6,621 nucleotides of DNA. Source: Sulfurimonas sp. GTDB taxonomy: Bacteria > Campylobacterota > Campylobacteria > Campylobacterales > Sulfurimonadaceae. Made by a program: the position numbers and the translations under genes. A model generated the notes under the pieces. It was not told where the DNA came from and did no database searches. It worked only from the letters and a program-made list of their open reading frames with translations. Positions 1 through 6,350 of the stretch are shown piece after piece. The stretch covers positions 1-6,621 of the forward strand of contig JAMOMX010000407.1 of NCBI GenBank assembly GCA_027066935.1. The letters run 5' to 3'. Each line of letters begins with the position of its first letter. The first letter of the stretch is position 1.

Positions 1-1069
1 TGAAGATATAAAACCAATAAATAAAGTTCAAATTCAAGGGGTTGATGGATCTAAAGTAAAAGCTTTATTAGATTCAGCAAAATTAAGTACAAATCCTGAA
101 AATAAAACAGAGATAAAACCTGAGATAAAAACAGCAAATTTTGAGACAAAAATTGAGACAAAAATAGTAAACTCAGAGATAAAATCTGAAAATAAAGCAG
201 AGGTAAAACCTGAAATCAAAACAATAGATATGGGTTTGAATTCTGAAAATAAAACAAAAACAAGAGCATTAATAACGCTTTTTAGCGAAACTCATAAGGT
301 ACCTCAAAAAATCTTAACTCAAGATATTGTAGAAGTAAAACAAAGTATAATTTCAAAAGATATAAATAAAACATTAAAAACATCCAAGGAAAAGGCTAAT
401 GAGACTTTAAAATTATTACTCCGTGGTGAAAAACCTGCACAATCACCATCAAATTTAACAGCAGATTTTTCTGTTTCTACTGCAAAAGTTATAGCCCCAA
501 ACCTTATAAATGAAGCATCTACAATTACTAGATTGCAACAAGAAAAATCTTTTGAATCATTACTCCGCGGAGACTCAAGTATAAAAAATGCTGACAACTT
601 AGTTAAAACAGAGCAACTCAATATACACAAAGCCGATAGTTTTGAGGTTAAACTAAATGAAGCTAAGCAGATGATAAAATACTTATCTACTGATGTAAAA
701 ACTGCTATAGAGGATTATAAATCTCCATTTAGTAGAATTAAAGTTCAACTTAACCCACAAAATCTTGGGGCAATTGATTTAACAGTAGTTCAGCGGGGTA
801 AAAATTTACATATAAATTTATCATCAAACAATGCAGCTATTAATGCTTTGGCTCTTAATGTTAATGATTTAAAAGTACAACTTTCTAATAATGGAATAAA
901 TAATGCTTCATTTAACTTTAATGGTGGTTCAGAGAATTCTAGTTCAAATAGTTCATATCAACAAAATTCTCAAAATAGAGCAAACGAAGAGTACAAATAC
1001 TTTGATAATGAAGAGCAAAATGAGGAGATATTAAACTCTCTAGAAATTATTGTTCCAAATTATGTGTAA
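1..1069 (+). CDS. fliK: Flagellar hook-length control protein FliK, 5'-truncated by window edge
   Basis: FliK is an exported ruler protein that sets hook length and switches the flagellar type III export gate (FlhB) from hook to filament substrates. The frame is open from base 2, giving 355 visible residues. An ATG at 230 is not the likely start: it has no ribosome binding site, and the same Lys/Glu-rich repeat runs across it. Visible residues 1-90 are a low-complexity K/E/N/T region with imperfect repeats. A linker with two LLRG motifs follows. Residues about 241-306 (bases 722-919) match the FliK C-terminal domain (Flg_hook type): an L-N-P-Q-N-L-G motif, alternating beta-strand pattern, and a later L-x-x-x-L-x-x-x-G segment. 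The tail is Ser/Asn/Gln-rich, then acidic. There is no cysteine. The domain and the position directly before flgD make the call firm, although the N-terminus is missing. It ends 67 bases before flgD. Confidence 0.88.
   Translation, partial: EDIKPINKVQIQGVDGSKVKALLDSAKLSTNPENKTEIKPEIKTANFETKIETKIVNSEIKSENKAEVKPEIKTIDMGLNSENKTKTRALITLFSETHKVPQKILTQDIVEVKQSIISKDINKTLKTSKEKANETLKLLLRGEKPAQSPSNLTADFSVSTAKVIAPNLINEASTITRLQQEKSFESLLRGDSSIKNADNLVKTEQLNIHKADSFEVKLNEAKQMIKYLSTDVKTAIEDYKSPFSRIKVQLNPQNLGAIDLTVVQRGKNLHINLSSNNAAINALALNVNDLKVQLSNNGINNASFNFNGGSENSSSNSSYQQNSQNRANEEYKYFDNEEQNEEILNSLEIIVPNYV
92..262 (+). repeat. Imperfect repeats in the FliK low-complexity region
   Basis: Bases 92-133 and 182-223 are the same 42-base unit, 90 bases apart, with 36 of 42 positions identical by hand count. 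They encode 14-residue units that share E-N-K and end in K-P-E-I-K-T. A shortened third copy (NSENKTKT) lies at 239-262. Between the first two copies a 12-base unit, ttgagacaaaaa, occurs twice in tandem at 141-152 and 153-164. All units keep the fliK reading frame, so gain or loss of a unit would change protein length without a frameshift. This is the kind of spacer expected in the extended, exported part of a molecular ruler; that role is inference. Confidence 0.8.
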
Positions 1070-1093
1070 TATTTGCTTTTTATAAATCAGTAG

Positions 1094-1109
1094 ATGAAGT
1101 TTTCTTCAT
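1094..1109 (+). terminator. Weak hairpin between fliK and flgD (possible attenuator)
   Basis: A perfect 6-bp inverted repeat, atgaag and cttcat, encloses a TTTT loop and is followed directly by four T residues (1110-1113). A G-U and an A-U pair could extend the stem by two. The stem has only two G-C pairs and the U tract is short, so it is at best a leaky terminator or a small processing/attenuation element. The fliK-flgD-flgE order and the strong ribosome binding site downstream suggest that transcription continues through it. Confidence 0.22.
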
Positions 1110-1136
1110 TTTTGAAAAGAAATTAAGGGGTATATT

Positions 1137-1802
1137 ATGGCAATCAACTCAGTAGGTGATAATTTAGCAACATATGGAAATTATACAACAACAACAGAGG
1201 TAGAAGATAAAACAATTCTTGGTAAAGATGATTTTATGACACTGCTACTTGTTCAGATGCAACATCAAGATCCAACAGAACCAATGGATAGTGCTGAGAT
1301 TTTAACACAAACATCTCAACTAGCCTCTTTAGAAGCTTCTGAAAATACAAATAAAGCCCTTGAAGATTTAGCTACTTCACTAGGTAGCTCACAACAATTT
1401 TCTACAATTGCAGCAATTGGTAAAACAGCTGACTTAGGGAGTAACGCCATTGGTTATGAGGAGGGTAATATATCTTCGTTTGAAGTGTATTTCCCAGAAA
1501 GTATTGCAAGTGGAAACTTAGAAATATTAGATAGTGAGGGAAGTATAGTAGGCACTATGGATATTGAAGCAAATCCATCAGGTGTATATCAATTTGACTG
1601 GGATGGAGCATTAAGTGATGGCAGTACAGCACAAAGCGGAGTCTATTATATAACAGCTAGCTATAATGATGAAAGTGGAGTCGCTCAAACTACAAGAATG
1701 GGTGCTTATCCAATAGAATCAGTTAGGTTTGAGGGTATCGATACGCTCGTAAAAGTTGGTTCGAGCTATATCAATATAAATGATATTAAAGAGATATATT
1801 AA
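1137..1802 (+). CDS. flgD: Flagellar hook assembly scaffold/cap protein FlgD
   Basis: FlgD is exported to the tip of the rod and then of the growing hook, where it caps the structure and allows FlgE subunits to insert; it is replaced when the hook is complete. The 221-residue product is a normal length for the family. Residues 28-66 carry the conserved N-terminal region (LGKDDFMTLLLVQMQHQDP, then E-P-M-D and T-Q-T-S-Q-L-A-S-L-E). Residues about 115-180 match the FlgD Ig-like domain, with the G-x-Y-x-F-x-W-D-G pattern at 149-157 and S-G-V-Y-Y-I at 167-172. A C-terminal segment follows. The start is fixed by an AAGGGG Shine-Dalgarno at 1125-1130, six bases before the ATG. It has no cysteine. 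It lies 67 bases after fliK and 12 before the first flgE, the arrangement I recall for H. pylori and C. jejuni. Confidence 0.95.
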   Translation: MAINSVGDNLATYGNYTTTTEVEDKTILGKDDFMTLLLVQMQHQDPTEPMDSAEILTQTSQLASLEASENTNKALEDLATSLGSSQQFSTIAAIGKTADLGSNAIGYEEGNISSFEVYFPESIASGNLEILDSEGSIVGTMDIEANPSGVYQFDWDGALSDGSTAQSGVYYITASYNDESGVAQTTRMGAYPIESVRFEGIDTLVKVGSSYININDIKEIY

Positions 1803-1808
1803 GGGGGG
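1801..1808 (+). promoter_or_regulatory. Strong G6 ribosome binding site overlapping the flgD stop codon
   Basis: The sequence AAGGGGGG begins with the last two bases of the flgD TAA stop and ends six bases before the ATG at 1815. The ribosome finishing flgD therefore terminates on the Shine-Dalgarno of the next gene, which favours coupled translation. A second in-frame ATG follows at 1818 with nine bases of spacing. The first is preferred for spacing, and the two differ by a single Met. Confidence 0.7.
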
Positions 1809-1814
1809 TCTATT

Positions 1815-3077
1815 ATGATGATTCAAGCTTTTTATAGCGGAGTATCTGGACTTAAAACTGGACAATCCGCAATGGATATAGCAGCAGATAATATTGCTAA
1901 TATATCTACCACGGGATTTCGAGCCTATAATACAGAATTTTCTTCCCTTTTTGAAGATATGGAAAATGGCATGTCAAGCTCTGTAAATTCAAGTTCAGTT
2001 GGTGGTGGGGTAAGATTGCAGTCTACCTCTATAGATTTATCGGAGGGTTCTTTTACTCTTTCTGATCGTAGCACTGATATGGCAATTGAAGGTGATGGAT
2101 GGTTTGGAGTTACAAATAATGGAGAAAACTTATATACACGAGCTGGTGAATTTACATTTGATCAAGATTCAAATCTAGTAACCCCAGATGGATTATATGT
2201 ATTAGGAAATATGGGCAATAATATAGATTTTACAACAAACACATTAACAAAGGCCTCAGATAATATAGCCCTTAAGAATGCTGGAGAACAAACAAAATTA
2301 AATTTTCCAAATACATTAACATATCCACCTGTTGCATCTACTAGCGCAAGTTTTAGCGGGAACTTAGGGCTTGAAGATGAAACAAAAACAGCTAAAGTAG
2401 CTGTAGTAGATGCACAAAATAACAACAATCAATTAAGTCTTACATTTACAAAAACAATCCCTCAGGTATCACCTGGAAGTCAGTGGGATATAGTAGCGAC
2501 TACCAAATCTTTTGATGGTACTGTAACTTATGATACAAAAGAGGGTAAAGCTACTTTTGGTGCACACGGAGAGATACTCTCAAACACATTAACTACTATT
2601 GATAATAATGGTTCACAAGTTAGTATTAATTTAGGCAGTGAATATGATGGAATAACTGCTGTAGCAAGTGCACCACAATCATTCTCAGTCTCAGCAGATG
2701 GAACTAATGGTGGAGATTTGATTGGTTATGATATTAATAAAAATGCTGAAGTTATAGCAACTTTTTCAAATGGGCTTCAAAGTGCAGTTGGTCAAGTTGC
2801 AGTTTTTCATTTTCGTAACGATCAAGGACTTGAGCGTGCAACAGGTGCTAAATTTAGAGAAAGTCCAAATAGTGGTGAAGCTCTTATTTTTAAAGATGAA
2901 AATGGTAAAAATATTATTGGAGCAAATGTGATGACATTTAGACTTGAGACTTCAAATGTATCTATGGAGACTGCTTTAACAGAACTAATAATTCTTCAAA
3001 GAGCTTTTGATTCAAATTCAAAATCAATAACTACAGCTGATGAAATGATGCAAAAAGCCCTTAATATGGACGCCTAA
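1815..3077 (+). CDS. flgE: FlgE-family flagellar hook protein, short paralog next to flgD
   Basis: A 420-residue FlgE-family protein, close to the length of the enterobacterial hook protein (about 400). Residues 8-38 form the N-terminal rod/hook motif (YSGVSGLKTGQSAMD, then A-A-D-N-I-A-N and T-T-G-F). Residues 87-131 carry the shared T-D-M-A-I-E-G-D-G-W-F core and the Y-T-R-A-G-E-F-x-F-D segment. Residues about 175-320 are the FlaE-like outer domain, ending in a G-G-D-L-I-G-Y and F-S-N-G pattern. Residues 377-420 are the C-terminal helix (L-E-T-S-N-V-S-M, then L-I-I-L-Q-R-A-F-D-S-N-S-K-S). Both terminal helices, needed for packing in the axial core, are intact, so it should polymerise or adapt to the rod or hook. 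It has no cysteine. It is probably equivalent to the second, shorter FlgE homologue that H. pylori and C. jejuni encode beside flgD. Whether it forms hook, hook base or an alternative subunit is not decided by the sequence. Confidence 0.9.
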   Translation: MMIQAFYSGVSGLKTGQSAMDIAADNIANISTTGFRAYNTEFSSLFEDMENGMSSSVNSSSVGGGVRLQSTSIDLSEGSFTLSDRSTDMAIEGDGWFGVTNNGENLYTRAGEFTFDQDSNLVTPDGLYVLGNMGNNIDFTTNTLTKASDNIALKNAGEQTKLNFPNTLTYPPVASTSASFSGNLGLEDETKTAKVAVVDAQNNNNQLSLTFTKTIPQVSPGSQWDIVATTKSFDGTVTYDTKEGKATFGAHGEILSNTLTTIDNNGSQVSINLGSEYDGITAVASAPQSFSVSADGTNGGDLIGYDINKNAEVIATFSNGLQSAVGQVAVFHFRNDQGLERATGAKFRESPNSGEALIFKDENGKNIIGANVMTFRLETSNVSMETALTELIILQRAFDSNSKSITTADEMMQKALNMDA

Positions 3078-3100
3078 GCTTAATTTATTTATGCCCACTT

Positions 3101-3165
3101 ACTTATTAAAAGTTGGTACAATTAATGCTCTATATCTATACTAATTTAATTTACTTTTAACAAGT
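3101..3165. repeat. 13-bp inverted repeat bracketing the flgE promoter
   Basis: The left arm acttattaaaagt (3101-3113) and the right arm acttttaacaagt (3153-3165) are reverse complements at 12 of 13 positions, with the mismatch at 3105/3161. The 39 bases between them hold the sigma-54 promoter and the expected transcription start. The arms could be operator half-sites, or could pair in a read-through transcript coming from the upstream flgE. The right arm ends nine bases before the Shine-Dalgarno of the downstream gene. The DNA is AT-rich, so chance cannot be excluded. Confidence 0.5.
3113..3129 (+). promoter_or_regulatory. Sigma-54 (RpoN) -24/-12 promoter for the large flgE
   Basis: The sequence ttggtacaattaatgct matches the sigma-54 consensus TTGGCAC-N5-TTGCT. 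The invariant GG is at 3115-3116 and GC at 3127-3128, separated by exactly ten bases as required. Deviations are T for C in GGCAC and A for the first T of TTGC. Transcription would start near 3139-3140, leaving a leader of about 46 bases before the ATG at 3186. Sigma-54 control of the hook gene is established in Helicobacter and Campylobacter, where the FlgS/FlgR two-component system activates it. No enhancer-type activator site was recognised nearby. Confidence 0.78.
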
Positions 3166-3185
3166 AGATATACAAAGGATTTAAA

Positions 3186-5351
3186 ATGTTAAAATCACTT
3201 TTCTCCGGTGTATCCGGATTGCAGGCTCACCAAGTAGCAATGGATGTAGAAGCAAATAATATAGCAAATGTTAATACTATAGGTTTTAAGTATTCTCGTG
3301 CTAACTTTTCTGATCTTTTAGCCCAAACAAAGGCAATAGCTACAGCTCCTCAAGGTTCTCTTGGTGGTAAAAATCCAGTTCAAGTTGGGCTTGGCTCTAC
3401 TGTGAGCTCAATGACTCGTATTTTTTCTCAAGGCTCTGTTCAAAATTCTGATAAAAATACAGATGTTGCCATTCAAGGCGATGGTTTTTATATAGTTTCT
3501 CCAGATGGCGGTAATACTTATAAATATACACGTGCAGGAGATTTCAAGTTTGATGCAGGTGGAAATTTTGTTGATAATAATGGATTTATTGTTCAGGGTT
3601 GGTTGAGAGATGAAGATACTGGAAAGGTTGATTCATCCGCATCAATAACAAATATAAATATACCGCCAGGGCTTACTACTTCAGCGCAAGCAACATCAGA
3701 AATAGTTTTAAAAGCAAATTTAAATTCTGGACCAATAATAGAGGATTATTCACCAGCTTATAGAGTTGGAAGTACACCGCCACCTGATGAAGCAAATGTA
3801 CCGGTAATATCGCCAGCACCTGGAGCTGTAAATAAAAATGGCGACATTGTTGAGTCTGATGATATGGGAGTGATGTTTAATGATGTTGGAGAATCGCTCT
3901 CTCTACAAACTGGGCAGGGTATCTGGGCATCATTTTTAAACTCAGAATCTTCATCAACTAACCCAGTTGGTGTTCCTGGAGCTGATTCTAATGAAAATAT
4001 TGTATTTACTTTGGATGATGGAACTACAGAAACCATCTCTTTTACTTTACTTGCATCAAACTCCGCTGCTCAAAATGCAGCAGTTGAAGCTAGTGCAATT
4101 AATGCAAAATCAGCAATAACAGGTATTAGCGCAACTGTTAATGCGACAGATGGGATAGATTTAGTAAATACAAATGCTACATCTTCAGCGTCACATAACA
4201 TTAGAATAGCTTCTGTTTCTTCTGCAAACACAGGATTTGATGCAACTGAAAGCAATCAAACTGCTTGGAGATATACATATAATGAATCAGGGGGTATTAT
4301 AGCTGCTGGTGCCGATAAAGAGTTTCAAACGATGGCTGAACTTCGCGAAGCTATGGAGTTGCAAGCTAGAGCAGTAGGTGATGGTGATGGTGATGGAGTA
4401 GCAGGTGAAAATAATATCTCGATAATAATTAATGAGCAGGGAAAATTTGAGATTAGTAACTTAGGTGGATCAGAAGATGGTGATTATGCTATCAATCTAA
4501 ATGTATCAGCATATACGGCACCAGGTGTAACTGAGAATGTGCGATTTACAAGAAATATGGAAGCTTTAAATGCTGTTCTTCCCGTTGCTAGTGGGGGTAC
4601 AGCATATTCTCAAAGTTTTAATGCAGCTGCGCATTCAAGTTCTATTGATTTTTATGATTCGTTAGGTTCAAAACATACCCTTAGAGTAGAGTTTAGAAAA
4701 ACAGCACTTGATACCGTAACTGGATCTACATGGGGGATAACTATAACAGTTCCAGAACCTGCAACTATTGATACTATAGCTCCTACAAATGAAAAAACAG
4801 GTACTGTAAGGTTTAACAATGATGGATCATTAGCAACATTTAATCCACCAAACATCTCTTTTTCAGGAAACAATGGATCAGCACCTGATCAACAAGTAAA
4901 TCTTGAATTTGGTACATCAAATGCGTTTGATGGAATGACTAGTTTTGATAGTAGAAGTGCAACCTCTGGCATCTCACAAGATGGTTTTACAGGGGGTGAT
5001 TTAATTGGTATTAGAATTGATCAGAGTGGTACATTGGTTGGTTCATTTACAAATGGTCGCTCGTTTGGTCTTGCTCAAATTGGTATGGCTAAATTTACAA
5101 ATAATGAGGGTTTGGGAGTAGAGGGTGGTAGTATTTTTACTCAAACTGCAAACTCAGGTGATCCAATTGTTGGTACAGCTGCAACTGCTGGACGCGGTTT
5201 TATTCAAGCAGCAGCACTAGAAGCATCAAATGTTGATCTATCACGCGCACTTACTCAGCTAATAGTTATTCAGCGTGGTTATCAAGCCAACGGTAAAACA
5301 ATTACAACTTCAGATCAGCTTCTTGAGACTCTCATAGGGTTGAAACGCTAA
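3186..5351 (+). CDS. flgE: Flagellar hook protein FlgE, large epsilonproteobacterial form
   Basis: This is the likely main hook subunit, forming the curved universal joint outside the outer membrane. The 721 residues are almost the length of H. pylori FlgE and resemble it throughout, as I recall that sequence. Residues 7-38 hold the rod/hook motif (FSGVSGLQAHQVAMD, N-N-I-A-N-V-N, I-G-F-K-Y-S-R). Residues 92-140 carry T-D-V-A-I-Q-G-D-G-F and Y-T-R-A-G-D-F, then V-Q-G-W. Residues about 175-475 are a large insertion absent from enteric FlgE; it includes a flagellin-IN-like stretch near 303-340 and an Asp/Gly tract at 398-404. Residues about 476-625 are the FlaE-like domain (I-D-F-Y-D-S-L-G-S-K-H). 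The C-terminal helix (677-721) has L-E-A-S-N-V-D-L-S and I-V-I-Q-R-G-Y-Q-A-N-G-K. It has no cysteine. AAGGA at 3175-3179, six bases before the ATG, fixes the start. Its own sigma-54 promoter lies upstream. Confidence 0.95.
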   Translation: MLKSLFSGVSGLQAHQVAMDVEANNIANVNTIGFKYSRANFSDLLAQTKAIATAPQGSLGGKNPVQVGLGSTVSSMTRIFSQGSVQNSDKNTDVAIQGDGFYIVSPDGGNTYKYTRAGDFKFDAGGNFVDNNGFIVQGWLRDEDTGKVDSSASITNINIPPGLTTSAQATSEIVLKANLNSGPIIEDYSPAYRVGSTPPPDEANVPVISPAPGAVNKNGDIVESDDMGVMFNDVGESLSLQTGQGIWASFLNSESSSTNPVGVPGADSNENIVFTLDDGTTETISFTLLASNSAAQNAAVEASAINAKSAITGISATVNATDGIDLVNTNATSSASHNIRIASVSSANTGFDATESNQTAWRYTYNESGGIIAAGADKEFQTMAELREAMELQARAVGDGDGDGVAGENNISIIINEQGKFEISNLGGSEDGDYAINLNVSAYTAPGVTENVRFTRNMEALNAVLPVASGGTAYSQSFNAAAHSSSIDFYDSLGSKHTLRVEFRKTALDTVTGSTWGITITVPEPATIDTIAPTNEKTGTVRFNNDGSLATFNPPNISFSGNNGSAPDQQVNLEFGTSNAFDGMTSFDSRSATSGISQDGFTGGDLIGIRIDQSGTLVGSFTNGRSFGLAQIGMAKFTNNEGLGVEGGSIFTQTANSGDPIVGTAATAGRGFIQAAALEASNVDLSRALTQLIVIQRGYQANGKTITTSDQLLETLIGLKR
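4377..4394 (+). repeat. Three tandem GGTGAT units coding Gly-Asp in FlgE
   Basis: Three perfect 6-base units followed by GGA give the residues GDGDGDG at 398-404 of the large FlgE, within the surface-exposed insertion. The repeat is in frame, so change in copy number would only lengthen or shorten the loop. The D-x-D-x-D-G spacing is that of a calcium-binding loop, although the position-12 acid of a canonical EF-hand is Asn410 here. Confidence 0.7.
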
Positions 5352-5370
5352 AAATTAAGGATATAAAATT

Positions 5371-6300
5371 ATGAAAATAGTTCTTTTAGACACTTTGACT
5401 TTTGGCGAAACAGATTTAAGCGGATTTAATAATTTAGGTGAAGTTGGTATTTTTCAAACTACATCACCAGAACAAACACTCTCACGAATAATAGATGCAA
5501 ATGTTATCGTTAGCAATAAGGTTGTTATAACTAGGGCACATATGCAAGAGTGTAAAAACCTAATGTTAATTTGTGTAGCAGCAACAGGGATGAATAATAT
5601 AGACTTAGAAGCTGCCCGTGAATTAAATATTGAGGTTAAAAATGTAGCTGGTTATTCAACAGATTCTGTGATTCAACACACTTTTTCAATGTTATTTTAT
5701 TTGGTTGGGCACTCTCGCTATTATGATGAGGTTGTAAAAGATGGAACATATTCGCGAAGTCCAATTTTCACAGATGTATCAAAACCTTTTTTTGAATTAA
5801 AAGATAAAAAATGGGGAATAATTGGACTTGGAAATATTGGTCGAGGTGTTGCAAGTATTGCCGAGACTTTTGGAGCAAACATCTCTTACTACTCTACAAG
5901 TGGAGTAAACCGCACCCAAGATTTTCAAAGACAAAATCTTGATGAGATGCTTAAAACCTGTGACATTATCACTATACATGCCCCTTTAAATGAAAAAACA
6001 GATAACCTTTTGGACTATGAACAGTTGTTAACTTGTAAAGATGGGGTGATTATTTTAAATCTTGGTCGTGGCGGTATTATAAATGAAGATGCTATTGTTC
6101 GCATTATTGATGAAAAAGATATATCTTTCGCTTTAGACGTTTTAAAAAAAGAACCGATGTTACAAAATCATCCTTTATTATCTATAAAAAATAAAGAAAA
6201 TCTTTATATCACTCCACATATTGCTTGGACATCCGTTGAAGCTCGAGAGAAGTTAATAGCTTCAACAATTGAAAATATTAGATCTTTAGAATCTCGCTGA
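5371..6300 (+). CDS. D-isomer-specific 2-hydroxyacid dehydrogenase (hydroxypyruvate/glycerate reductase-like)
   Basis: A 309-residue cytoplasmic NAD(P)-dependent oxidoreductase that interconverts a 2-oxoacid and its D-2-hydroxyacid; glyoxylate/hydroxypyruvate or pyruvate are candidate substrates. Substrate-binding residues lie around 69-101 (V-A-A-T-G-M-N-N-I-D and N-V-A-G-Y-S-T). The Rossmann motif GLGNIG is at 152-157. The expected catalytic residues are present: Arg233 in LGRGG, Asp256 and Glu261 in ALDVLKKEP, and His283 in TPHIAW. The end of the second Rossmann strand reads YYSTSG (173-178) without the Asp that normally binds NAD, which hints at NADP(H). The length is normal and the gene is intact. 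AAGGA at 5357-5361 precedes the ATG by nine bases. It starts 19 bases after the hook gene with no terminator seen, so it may be co-transcribed. Homologues exist in related genomes outside flagellar loci. The exact substrate cannot be read from sequence. Confidence 0.9.
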   Translation: MKIVLLDTLTFGETDLSGFNNLGEVGIFQTTSPEQTLSRIIDANVIVSNKVVITRAHMQECKNLMLICVAATGMNNIDLEAARELNIEVKNVAGYSTDSVIQHTFSMLFYLVGHSRYYDEVVKDGTYSRSPIFTDVSKPFFELKDKKWGIIGLGNIGRGVASIAETFGANISYYSTSGVNRTQDFQRQNLDEMLKTCDIITIHAPLNEKTDNLLDYEQLLTCKDGVIILNLGRGGIINEDAIVRIIDEKDISFALDVLKKEPMLQNHPLLSIKNKENLYITPHIAWTSVEAREKLIASTIENIRSLESR

Positions 6301-6350
6301 TAAGTACAGTTTTAGTGATAGGAATTTTACATCTTTAAAAAGAGGCTGGT

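Noticed and set aside
319..630. Minus-strand open frame opposite fliK, and similar minus-strand frames at 34-219, 2162-2428, 3758-4036, 4070-4255, 4652-4873 and 5797-5979
   Set aside because: All lie wholly opposite well-supported genes, have no convincing ribosome binding site or recognisable domain, and their Ser/Phe/Val-rich composition is what antisense reading of these genes gives.
230..1069. FliK starting at the ATG at 230
   Set aside because: The frame is open without a stop to the left edge, the repeat pattern continues across position 230, and no Shine-Dalgarno lies before it. The gene therefore begins outside the window.
1803..1808. Poly-G phase-variation tract
   Set aside because: Six Gs are shorter than the tracts known to switch in Campylobacter, and the run is fully explained as a Shine-Dalgarno.
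3094..3116. Hairpin after the short flgE (CCACTT pairing with AAGTTGG) as an intrinsic terminator
   Set aside because: The stem is about six pairs with a bulge, no T-run follows, and its right arm overlaps the -24 element of the sigma-54 promoter.
4341..4350. Perfect palindrome cttcgcgaag inside the large flgE
   Set aside because: It is a single 10-bp palindrome within coding sequence (L-R-E-A) with no partner site. It is best explained by chance.
6301..6350. Possible promoter or terminator between the dehydrogenase and the yqaA-like gene
   Set aside because: Only a ribosome binding site is clear. No -10/-35, sigma-54 or sigma-28 element and no stem with a T-run could be supported in these 50 bases.
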